Both the position numbers and the translations under genes were made by a program. A stretch of 64,000 nucleotides of DNA from Gracilimonas sp040882225. GTDB lineage: Bacteria > Bacteroidota > Rhodothermia > Balneolales > Balneolaceae. Of this stretch, positions 23,835 through 31,398 are shown piece by piece. Below the pieces are notes generated by a model. It was not told the origin of the DNA and did not search any database. It saw only the letters and a list, made by a program, of their open reading frames with translations. Every line of letters starts with the position of its first letter. Positions within the stretch are counted from its first letter, which is position 1. Location: positions 310,001 to 374,000 of the forward strand of contig JBBEBR010000014.1 in assembly GCA_040882225.1 (NCBI GenBank). The letters are read 5' to 3'.

Positions 23835-25415
23835 TTATCGGATAGAAGCTTCCAAACCGCTCTGAAGGGATTTCCACCAATAGGCAAAAATGGACTTTTC
23901 AGGATCACGCTCGTATTCAAAAGTCCCAATTCGAGGGTCTTCAGGTAGATTGTTGGTTTTGATGACAAATGTATTGGCTATGAAATTGGAAACTTGCTCT
24001 TTAATGCCATTTTTATCGGGATCATTTTCATCAAGCATGGAAACATTAAGATCGCTGTAGAGAAGGGTTACTTCACCGGAAGACGAATTTTCATTAAGCT
24101 CCATTTCTGCAGATAGTTCATGCACTATTCCATCCTCTACACGAACAAATCCCACATTTTCGAGCATCTCAGAAGCTTCTTGAGGATTGATTGATTCAAG
24201 ATGAGCTTTCAAATAATGGGTGTTATCCTCATTAAAAATGGGATAATGGACATCAACATTAAGAAGAGATGCACCCATAAAGTACGTTTCCACATGCAGG
24301 GTGAGAGTCGTTTCATTAAAATCAGGGTGCGTTGCAGACCTGAAGTTTGAAAGAGTGGCTTCTAAATCTTCAAAAGAAATATGTCCAGATTTTTCGGAAG
24401 GCGGTTTATGTTCTTCGTAAACAATGGAAGAATTCGAAACGACGGCAACATTTACCGCAAATGGAAAACGAATTTTTTTGGCCATATCATTAACTAATGG
24501 TTTGGTGGATATGCCCGGAGCTTTTGGCTTATTCTTATCCCGGAAAATCTCCATTTTCCCTTCTCGAACGATCAGTGAATCCAGTTCTACTATTCCCGAA
24601 AAAAGAGAATCCGGTTCAAATCCTTTGATCATCATTTCGGCAACTTCTACATCGTAACGATCTAACTGCCGGCTACGAATTTTAGAAAATTCATACTTCG
24701 GCAGAATGGGAGTCATTGCAAAATTCCCGACGGAAAAGAGTTGGGCGGAAGACTGAAAATCAAATTCATCAATAGTAAAACTATAGAGTATATCTTCCAT
24801 CATATACGTTAAATCTTCACCAGAAAAGGAAAAATCACGCAAATAGTGGTCGGAGGAATTATTAATAATCGCATTCAAATTTAACTGTTGCAGGTCGAGA
24901 TTGAAGTTTTCAAGTGAAAATTCTTCACCGCCTTTTGGGTATAAAATTTTTACCGTTCCATTTTCAATGGAGAAATCGATGTCTGGATAATTAGTTTGTG
25001 CGGAATCTTCGCCACTACTGAACTCTGAGAAGGAAAGGGAGGAGAAGTCGCGAGAATAAAGTTCAAAAACAGGTTCTTTAATGAATATTGAGCCAAAATC
25101 AGGTTTTGGCTTATTCCAAAAACTCAGCCAACTGATATCTCCAATAACTAATTTTGTTGCACTTACAACTTTGAAACCGGAAGCATTTTTTGGGGCTATC
25201 ACAATAGAATCAACCGTTAGAGAACCCTTCCAGAAACCAATCTGCAAGTCACTAAAATCAAGTTGGAAGCGGTCGTCTGTTTGATTTGAGAATTCTTCAA
25301 TGAGCTTTTCTTCGGCGTAATCATCCAGAAAAAAGGGAGCCGCTAATCCCGCTACAAAGATTAGAATGAATAGCGAGAAAATAACCGACAATATAATTTT
25401 TAAGGCTTTGTTCAT
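23835..25415 (-). CDS. AsmA/DUF748-like envelope protein
   Basis: 526 residues with one N-terminal membrane helix (LSVIFSLFILIFVAGLAAPF) and a long beta-rich periplasmic part with alternating hydrophobic strands, e.g. FWKGSLTVDSIVIAPKNASG, as in AsmA, DUF748 and the bridge-like lipid-transfer family. About 500 residues is short for such groove proteins. A role in phospholipid or lipoprotein trafficking between membranes is possible. No partner genes nearby. Confidence 0.7.
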   Translation of the reverse strand: MNKALKIILSVIFSLFILIFVAGLAAPFFLDDYAEEKLIEEFSNQTDDRFQLDFSDLQIGFWKGSLTVDSIVIAPKNASGFKVVSATKLVIGDISWLSFWNKPKPDFGSIFIKEPVFELYSRDFSSLSFSEFSSGEDSAQTNYPDIDFSIENGTVKILYPKGGEEFSLENFNLDLQQLNLNAIINNSSDHYLRDFSFSGEDLTYMMEDILYSFTIDEFDFQSSAQLFSVGNFAMTPILPKYEFSKIRSRQLDRYDVEVAEMMIKGFEPDSLFSGIVELDSLIVREGKMEIFRDKNKPKAPGISTKPLVNDMAKKIRFPFAVNVAVVSNSSIVYEEHKPPSEKSGHISFEDLEATLSNFRSATHPDFNETTLTLHVETYFMGASLLNVDVHYPIFNEDNTHYLKAHLESINPQEASEMLENVGFVRVEDGIVHELSAEMELNENSSSGEVTLLYSDLNVSMLDENDPDKNGIKEQVSNFIANTFVIKTNNLPEDPRIGTFEYERDPEKSIFAYWWKSLQSGLEASIR

Positions 25416-25521
25416 GAATGAAAAAATCGTGAAAGCTTATTGATGAAAGCTAAATAGCATTTCAACCGAATTCATTCCACCTTAAATAAATTTTGAATTA
25501 GATAGTAAAAACTGGAGGCTA

Positions 25522-27108
25522 TCAGTAATCCAAACCGGGCTGAGTAATCTTGTATGATTTCTCTGCCTTCGCTTCCTCAACCATATCAGCTACATCTTGT
25601 AGCAGCTGTTTGGCATCGTAGACGATTCCATCTTTTACGGTGTATTTGATTCCTCCAATACGTACCGCTTCATTTTCGTTATTTACATAGATGGCTCCTG
25701 TTCCCAAAAGCACTTTCAGGTTTTCCTGGGGATTGGCATCTACTATCACAAAATCGGCAAGTTTACCAACTTCCACCGTTCCGAGTTCTTCATCTACCCC
25801 CAAAACTTCGGCTGCTTTAAGCGATGCAGACTGGAAAATTTCTAAAGGATGGAAACCAGCTTCCCGCAGCATCTCCATTTCCTGGATATACCCGAAGCCA
25901 TATAATTTGTAGATGTAGCCCGCATCCGAGCCAAGAGTAACACGGCCTCCTTTGTTTTTATATTCGTTCACGAACTGCATCCAAATGCGGAAATTTTCTT
26001 TCCAGGCTATTTCCTGCTCCGTTCCCCAGTTCAGCCAGTACGAGCCGTGGGATATTTTACTGGGCGCGTAAAAATCCCAAAGGGAGGGAAGAGTATAAAG
26101 TTCATGCCATTCCGCACGGCGTTGCGCCATCAAATTGCGGTTGGCTTCGTAAATGGTAAAAGTGGGGTTTAGGGTGAAGTCGAGCTCTATCATTTCATCC
26201 ATAACGGCATTCCATTTTTCAGAACCCGGAGCGGCAGCTTGCTTCCAAAGTTCACCGCCTCCTTCAAATCGATGCTGTTCGTTATTATAGTTGTAATCGA
26301 GAGGGTAATTCTGAATTATTTTGTCCTCAAAAAGAGATTCAGGGAGTCCGTACCAGTGCGTCATGGAAGTGAGCCCAAGTTGTGCAGACTTCAGCGCGTT
26401 ATTATAAACCACACGAGTTTGCGCATGATGTGCCATAGTTCCCAGTCCTTGTTTATTGGCTTCATCAATGGCAGCGGCATAAATCTTAGGAGAAGCTCCG
26501 AAGAACTTGATTCCATCGGCTCCATCACGTTTAATTTTTTGCACCCACTTTCGGGCGGCTTCAGGAGTAGTAATTTCACCGCCATTTCCCATTCCAAAAC
26601 CAACCCATGCAGAAATTCGGGGAGCTGTGATTTCATTTTTAGCGCTCATTTCTTTGTGGCGCAATGTCCAGTCCATCCCGTTAAAAGAGCCGGGTTCTCT
26701 TATAGATGTAATACCATGAGCAAGCCAAAGTTTGTAGACATACTCAGGGTTGGTTCCCTGTGCTCCGCCGCCTGTGTGCGCGTGCATATCAAAAAATCCG
26801 GGGAGCAGATACATGCCTTCTGCTTCCAATACATGATCGTTTTCACCAGCTTTGGGCCTTCTTCTTTCCTGAATCGGCAAGCCGGGATATCCAACAGTTT
26901 GAATACTTGCAATTCTATTCTTTTCCACCACAATATCTACTGGCCCCGTTGCCGGAGATCCGGTTCCGTCAATCAAATTCACCCCGCGAATAATTAAGCG
27001 GTCGTACGGCCCATCGCCTTCGGAGCGAGCAGGGGCCTCTGCCATTTGAGCCACAGCGGTAACGGATGCAAATAAGACAAAAATGAGTAGCAGTTGAATT
27101 TTTTTCAT
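25522..27108 (-). CDS. Secreted amidohydrolase-family protein
   Basis: 528 residues with a cleavable signal (LLLIFVLFASVTAVAQ). The metal-dependent amidohydrolase barrel shows FDMHAHTGGG (HxH), later His in TMAHHAQTR and SMTHWYGLPE, and the catalytic Asp in TLGSDAGYIYKLYG; the C-terminal small beta domain reads KLADFVIVDANPQENL. Such exported enzymes include imidazolonepropionase/prolidase-like hydrolases; the substrate is unknown. Long frames on the opposite strand (26239-26997) are shadows. Confidence 0.88.
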   Translation of the reverse strand: MKKIQLLLIFVLFASVTAVAQMAEAPARSEGDGPYDRLIIRGVNLIDGTGSPATGPVDIVVEKNRIASIQTVGYPGLPIQERRRPKAGENDHVLEAEGMYLLPGFFDMHAHTGGGAQGTNPEYVYKLWLAHGITSIREPGSFNGMDWTLRHKEMSAKNEITAPRISAWVGFGMGNGGEITTPEAARKWVQKIKRDGADGIKFFGASPKIYAAAIDEANKQGLGTMAHHAQTRVVYNNALKSAQLGLTSMTHWYGLPESLFEDKIIQNYPLDYNYNNEQHRFEGGGELWKQAAAPGSEKWNAVMDEMIELDFTLNPTFTIYEANRNLMAQRRAEWHELYTLPSLWDFYAPSKISHGSYWLNWGTEQEIAWKENFRIWMQFVNEYKNKGGRVTLGSDAGYIYKLYGFGYIQEMEMLREAGFHPLEIFQSASLKAAEVLGVDEELGTVEVGKLADFVIVDANPQENLKVLLGTGAIYVNNENEAVRIGGIKYTVKDGIVYDAKQLLQDVADMVEEAKAEKSYKITQPGLDY

Positions 27109-27223
27109 GGGATAAATTTATAATGGTTTATCTGAAACAGGCGAGATGGAAAGTACTATTTAAGCAGTTCTTAAATAGTAAAAAATAGAAAACTGAAAAG
27201 ATTGAATAGAACTTCAAAATACC

Positions 27224-27682
27224 TTAGATAAGAAGTGCGCCTTCATGTTTTAATAACCATTCCTTCCGTTCTAATCCGCCGGCATAACCAACTAACTTTT
27301 GATCGGAGCCGATCACCCTGTGGCAAGGAATTACAACAGCGATCGGGTTTTTTCCATTAGCATGGCCTACTGCCTGTGATGAATTTTTGTCTCCAAGTTT
27401 CTTGGCAATTGTTCCGTAGGAGGTAGTACTGCCCTGGGGAATTTCCAGAAGTTTATTCCACACCGTTTGTTCAAATTTGGTACCGCTGGGGAGCAGCGAA
27501 AGGCTGAAGCTGTCTCGATAACCTTCAAAATATTCCCGGAGTTGGGTTTTGGCAGATTCGGTATGAATGTCGGGATCTTCCGGCCCGTCGAAATCCATAA
27601 ACTTTATCTCTGTTATGCCATCTCCATTAGATAAAATTCGGAGAATGCCGATCGGGCTTTCTAAAAAGCTAACGTATGTCAA
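27224..27682 (-). CDS. ogt: Methylated-DNA--protein-cysteine methyltransferase
   Basis: 152 residues, the compact Ogt form. The acceptor motif is VVIPCHRVIGSD (Cys about 119), with preceding helix-turn-helix residues in IPQGSTTSYGTIAKKLGDKN and the C-terminal YAGGLERKEWLLKHEG. It removes O6-methylguanine and O4-methylthymine adducts by self-methylation. No Ada regulatory domain is present. A monocistronic repair gene. Confidence 0.93.
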   Translation of the reverse strand: MTYVSFLESPIGILRILSNGDGITEIKFMDFDGPEDPDIHTESAKTQLREYFEGYRDSFSLSLLPSGTKFEQTVWNKLLEIPQGSTTSYGTIAKKLGDKNSSQAVGHANGKNPIAVVIPCHRVIGSDQKLVGYAGGLERKEWLLKHEGALLI

Positions 27683-27836
27683 TTGTTTGGGGTGAATTAT
27701 TGTTTCAATGAAATAGATACTCGAAGAAGTTACTAAATCTTCAAAATTCTCAAATCACTTTTTATTAAGCAGGAAAAATGTTTATGTAAATCAAGTAATA
27801 TCAATGGTTAGAAAAAATAATTTTTTTTGGAACTGT

Positions 27837-27867
27837 TTTGTAACAAATGGGTGCTTTCTTACTCTTG
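27837..27867 (+). promoter_or_regulatory. Bacteroidota-type promoter for a candidate small RNA
   Basis: TTTG at 27837-27840, then exactly 19 bases, then TACTCTTG at 27860-27867, matching the Bacteroidota sigma-A consensus (TTTG, N19, TAnnTTTG) except for one base. It points rightward into a gap whose flanking genes both run leftward, so it serves neither of them. Transcription would start near 27872. Confidence 0.5.
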
Positions 27868-27871
27868 TATG

Positions 27872-27982
27872 TGTTCTAAGGAGCTAAGATTATAAGTTCA
27901 TACCCTAACTTAAGTCATTTTACTTGGAACTTTAAAACCTAAAATAAGACTCTGTAATTGACCTTACAGGGTTTTTTTTTGG
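27872..27982 (+). ncRNA. Candidate small RNA, about 110 nt
   Basis: Bounded by the promoter at 27837-27867 and the terminator at 27952-27982, in the 321-bp gap 27683-28003 between two minus-strand genes. It has no start codon with a usable frame. TAAGTTC (about 27891) can pair with GAACTT (about 27929) and AAGT/ACTT can close an inner hairpin. It matches no RNA family I can recall. It could act on the TonB receptor mRNA that begins further right, but no pairing was verified. Confidence 0.42.
27952..27982 (+). terminator. Rho-independent terminator
   Basis: CTCTGTAA (27952-27959), a six-base loop, TTACAGGG (27966-27973) with one T-G wobble, then nine T residues. The T-run is on the plus strand, so it ends rightward transcription, whereas both neighbouring genes are on the minus strand. 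It therefore implies a plus-strand transcript starting in the gap. Confidence 0.7.
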
Positions 27983-28003
27983 CTATGATTTTTTGAAAGG
28001 GGA

Positions 28004-30244
28004 TTAAAAGAATACCCGGTACAACAAACTTACGTTTCTGCCTGGCTCCGGCCTTATCTCTTTAATCCTGGAAAGATGATTGTGATATTCCTCATTCAAG
28101 AGATTATTTACATTGAGAGAGAAGGTGTGAAGCAAGTTTCCTGTATTCATCCGGTATTGTGCGAAGGCATCAACAAGGGAGTAGCTTTCGGTGGGTGACT
28201 CAAATTCACCAATTCGATTTTGTTCGGCTGAAAAGCGGAATCGGGAACCAATTTCAAATCCGTCTTTTGAGTATCGAAGGGAGGTGTTGGCTTTGAAGGG
28301 GGGAATTTGTGGTAAAGGCCTGGTGTCTTCATTAAACCCAGTTTCAGCTTGTTCTTGCTCAGAAACTTGTCGTTCGGCTAAGGTGTAACTTAAAGAAGCG
28401 TCAATTACAAAATTTCGAAAAATTTGAAATTCGCCTGAAAGTTCAGCTCCATATAAAACAGCCTTTTCTCCAACAAATTGATACACGTTTAAATCGGGAT
28501 TACTATTGCTTGGGCGCCCTGTATTTTGAGCGTATAAATAATTACTGAAGCCGTTGTGAAAGATAGCAGCTTCGGCATTGGCTCGGTCAGATTGATACCG
28601 TACAAATAACTCTTTTGCTAATCCCCGTTCCGGTTCTAATTCAGGATTTCCTACTTCATAGGAATAAGAGGCGAGATGGGGTCCTTCTGAGTAAAGTTCT
28701 TCAAGTGATGGAGCCCGGAATGAGTGAAGCAGGCTTGTTCCCACAGAAAAACCACCGCCCAATCTGTGAATAGCGGCAACAGAACTGGAAAGTGCGGGAA
28801 AAGATCGCTCCCTGATATTTCCAATTGGAGAATTTGGTTCCTCTTCAACCGGTTTGTTTAGCACCCAGTCGAAGCGCAGGCCGCCCTCAAGGTGCAGGTC
28901 ACCAAAATCAGCTTCTTCTATTAAATAGGAGGCGATTTTATAACTGTTTGCGTCTGGGGTTCCTGCTCGTCTTACGGCATAATCTTCAAGCTCACCCCAA
29001 ATCCCGAAAGATCCTTTCTCTAAAAAACCGAGCGAATTATGTCTTGTTTTTATTTCGGCATTTGTTGTGATCAGGCCAAATTGAGTTCCAGGAATACCAT
29101 CACTTTCAATTTCCTGATGCGAATAGTTCTTAATGGAAAAATCTCCTTCAATCAGCTTAAAAAAACTGTCCTTAAATAAAACCTCTGATTTCAAATCGTA
29201 TTGGAATTTTTCCATTTCAATATCCACACCTTCCGCATGGCCGCCAAGAGGATCGGGGGGAATTCCATAGTTATTAAAATAGGTACTGAAGGCGCCACCT
29301 ATATATCCCCAGTTTTGAACCCAGCTTAACCCTGCTGCATTGTTGGTGGACTGGTAGTAAGTATTCTCTATTTGTCCGGAAGGTGTCGAAATATCATCGG
29401 CGGTTCGGCCATTTAAGTTCAGGCTGAGGGCAAAATCTTTATATGGAATGGTCGCATCCAGAGCTCCTGAAAGCCCTTTATTAACCGTTTCACCATTTAG
29501 GGTAAAACTGCCGTTAAAGCGTGAAGGCACACTTGTTTCAATTTGATTACGTACTACATTTATTACACCACCGATCGCATTCGCACCATAAGCCAACGCT
29601 GCAGGACCGCGCGCAATTTCTACTTCCTGTGCTGAAATTGGATCTATGGTTACGGCGTGATCGGAAGATTGAGCAGAGACATCACCAGAGCGAACGCCAT
29701 CTTGCAAAATAATAACCCGTTCATCTCCCAGTCCCCGAATTACAGGCCGGCCGGGTGCGCTTCCCATACTTCGCTCATCAAAACCGGCTACATTGGAAAG
29801 AGTTTGAGATAGAGTAGTTCCCAAATTTCTACGAAGGTCGGAACCAAATACTTTTTTGGAAGCATGCTCAAGATTAGAGCCTTTCAGGTTTTCACCCACC
29901 CCGATTACATCAATAGACTGTGATCCTAAAACCGTTGGCCGTAATTGAATATTGAGAGTTTTACTACTGTCTTCAATTTCTATTTTCTGATTTTGGGTTC
30001 GATAACCAATCCGGTGTGCAGAAAGTGTAAAAGTTCCGTTGGGTACATTTCGGAATTCATAGTTTCCAGAAGCATCGGCAACAGTTGTTCGGTTCAACTC
30101 ATCGAGATGTACGTATGCAAAAGAGACCGGTTCTTCGGTCTCTGCATCTGTTATAATTCCAGATAAAATAAAGCTGTCGTTGGAAGGAACATCACCCGTT
30201 GGGTAAGTTCCTGCCAAAAACAGTATAAAGAGGAGTGTTTTCAA
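28004..30244 (-). CDS. TonB-dependent receptor, ZnuD-like
   Basis: 746 residues: signal peptide, carboxypeptidase-regulatory-like domain (about 25-110), plug domain (about 120-235) with IRGLGDERVIILQDG and SDHAVTIDPISAQEVEIARG, and a 22-strand barrel ending in the aromatic RNVSLLYRVFF. The SDHAVTIDP stretch and the loop near DPLGGHAEG recall the zinc receptor ZnuD, though the His-rich loop is reduced. It directly abuts a His-rich lipoprotein gene. Zinc uptake is the best guess; another metal is possible. Confidence 0.88.
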   Translation of the reverse strand: MKTLLFILFLAGTYPTGDVPSNDSFILSGIITDAETEEPVSFAYVHLDELNRTTVADASGNYEFRNVPNGTFTLSAHRIGYRTQNQKIEIEDSSKTLNIQLRPTVLGSQSIDVIGVGENLKGSNLEHASKKVFGSDLRRNLGTTLSQTLSNVAGFDERSMGSAPGRPVIRGLGDERVIILQDGVRSGDVSAQSSDHAVTIDPISAQEVEIARGPAALAYGANAIGGVINVVRNQIETSVPSRFNGSFTLNGETVNKGLSGALDATIPYKDFALSLNLNGRTADDISTPSGQIENTYYQSTNNAAGLSWVQNWGYIGGAFSTYFNNYGIPPDPLGGHAEGVDIEMEKFQYDLKSEVLFKDSFFKLIEGDFSIKNYSHQEIESDGIPGTQFGLITTNAEIKTRHNSLGFLEKGSFGIWGELEDYAVRRAGTPDANSYKIASYLIEEADFGDLHLEGGLRFDWVLNKPVEEEPNSPIGNIRERSFPALSSSVAAIHRLGGGFSVGTSLLHSFRAPSLEELYSEGPHLASYSYEVGNPELEPERGLAKELFVRYQSDRANAEAAIFHNGFSNYLYAQNTGRPSNSNPDLNVYQFVGEKAVLYGAELSGEFQIFRNFVIDASLSYTLAERQVSEQEQAETGFNEDTRPLPQIPPFKANTSLRYSKDGFEIGSRFRFSAEQNRIGEFESPTESYSLVDAFAQYRMNTGNLLHTFSLNVNNLLNEEYHNHLSRIKEIRPEPGRNVSLLYRVFF

Positions 30245-30718
30245 TTATTCAGCTGCTTCAACATGAACATGAATACCTGATGAGGTGAAATCATCATGGC
30301 CGCCATGCATTACTTTAATATGCATGTCAGTGACTCCTTTAGCTTCGGCATGCAGGTGGAAACTCCATCTTCCATCTTCGGCATGTTGTTCGAACTCGAC
30401 TATGCCTTCATCATCAAACTCGTATCCTAAAGAATACTCATTGTCTTGAGGCTGGAATTCGTCTCCATCATGGTTCAGAAAGTAGACTGTTATGAGATCT
30501 GTTTCTTCACCCGGTGCGAGCTCGATTTCTCCGGTCAAGCTTTGTTCGGGTAGTTGTTCAACAATTGTTGTCCCGTTCATTTTTAGTCGGAATCCGTCAA
30601 AGTCTTCATCGTGATCGTCTTCGGAGGATGCTGAGTTTGAACAGGCTGCTGCGACTGAAATTAAAAGTACAATGGTGAAAAATGTTTTAAATATTGAATA
30701 TAGCGTAGAGTTTTTCAT
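30245..30718 (-). CDS. His/Asp-rich lipoprotein, probable metal-binding partner of the TonB receptor
   Basis: 157 residues with a lipoprotein signal (VLLISVAAACS, Cys about 26), an acidic SSEDDHDEDFD stretch and a C-terminal region rich in His: RWSFHLHAEAKGVTDMHIKV, HGGHDDF and GIHVHVEAAE. The regular HxH spacing in beta strands suggests periplasmic or surface metal binding. It is the middle gene of a three-gene unit; its stop touches the receptor start. No catalytic motif. Family unknown to me. Confidence 0.7.
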   Translation of the reverse strand: MKNSTLYSIFKTFFTIVLLISVAAACSNSASSEDDHDEDFDGFRLKMNGTTIVEQLPEQSLTGEIELAPGEETDLITVYFLNHDGDEFQPQDNEYSLGYEFDDEGIVEFEQHAEDGRWSFHLHAEAKGVTDMHIKVMHGGHDDFTSSGIHVHVEAAE

Positions 30719-30785
30719 GGCTTAAACGAATTAATTTTTTGATAATTTTAGATAAATACCTCAAAAGGAGGCGGGGATAGATCAA

Positions 30786-31094
30786 TTAAGCCACTAAAGG
30801 GGGAGCACGAGTTGAATGCTGTAGTATAGGCTGAGCAGAGAGGAAAAGTTTTTCAACTTCAGCAAGAAAGCTTTCAAAAAATAACTGTTCGTTTACTGAA
30901 GGGGTTGAGGCGGGTTCGGTAAAATTAGCTATCCCGCATACCGGGCAAACTAAATCATTTTCGGTATAATGCTGATCTTCAACATGATATAAACATTCCA
31001 AGCCCTCACTATGATAATGAGCCATTGATAAAAACAGCCCCATAACAGAAACTGTAAATAAACAGATAGAAAAATATTTTTTGATGTTGCTCAC
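30786..31094 (-). CDS. Small membrane-anchored protein with CxxC, metal-uptake locus
   Basis: 102 residues: an N-terminal membrane helix (SICLFTVSVMGLFLSMAH), then HYHSEGLECLYHVEDQHYTE with several His, then VCPVCGIANF and a hydrophilic tail. The CPVCG pair and neighbouring His residues suggest metal or redox handling. It heads the unit with the His-rich lipoprotein and TonB receptor, so it probably serves the same metal. I do not recognise the family. Confidence 0.6.
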   Translation of the reverse strand: MSNIKKYFSICLFTVSVMGLFLSMAHYHSEGLECLYHVEDQHYTENDLVCPVCGIANFTEPASTPSVNEQLFFESFLAEVEKLFLSAQPILQHSTRAPPLVA

Positions 31095-31398
31095 AGGAAT
31101 TTTTTAAACCGCTTAAATATCAGCTATTCAAATTAACATAAAACCATCAGTAAAACGGTGTTCAATTTCAAACTATTACACTTTTTAAACAAAATTTATC
31201 CATTTCAAAGCAGGAGCCGGTGAAGTACATTTATTACAATAAAAACCTCCCCTTTATTACACCATCAATGCCGGAATATTGCAATTATAAAAACGTTCGA
31301 TTTCTTAAAGGAATCCAAGTAGGTGTTCATAAAAAAACATAGGATACATTAGTTGTGGAATCGGGCAGCAATAATAAATTCGAGAAAAGAGGTCTAGC
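31095..31398. other. Divergent upstream region of the metal locus and ppdK
   Basis: 304 bp without a gene, AT-rich. It must hold the leftward promoter of the metal locus and the rightward promoter of ppdK. I found no convincing Fur- or Zur-type dyad and no clear promoter. AAGAGGT before 31399 can serve as the ppdK ribosome site. Confidence 0.4.

Noticed and set aside
26239..26997. 252-codon frame on the plus strand
   Set aside because: It lies wholly antisense to the amidohydrolase gene, whose motifs are intact. The frame has no domain and is a reading-frame shadow.
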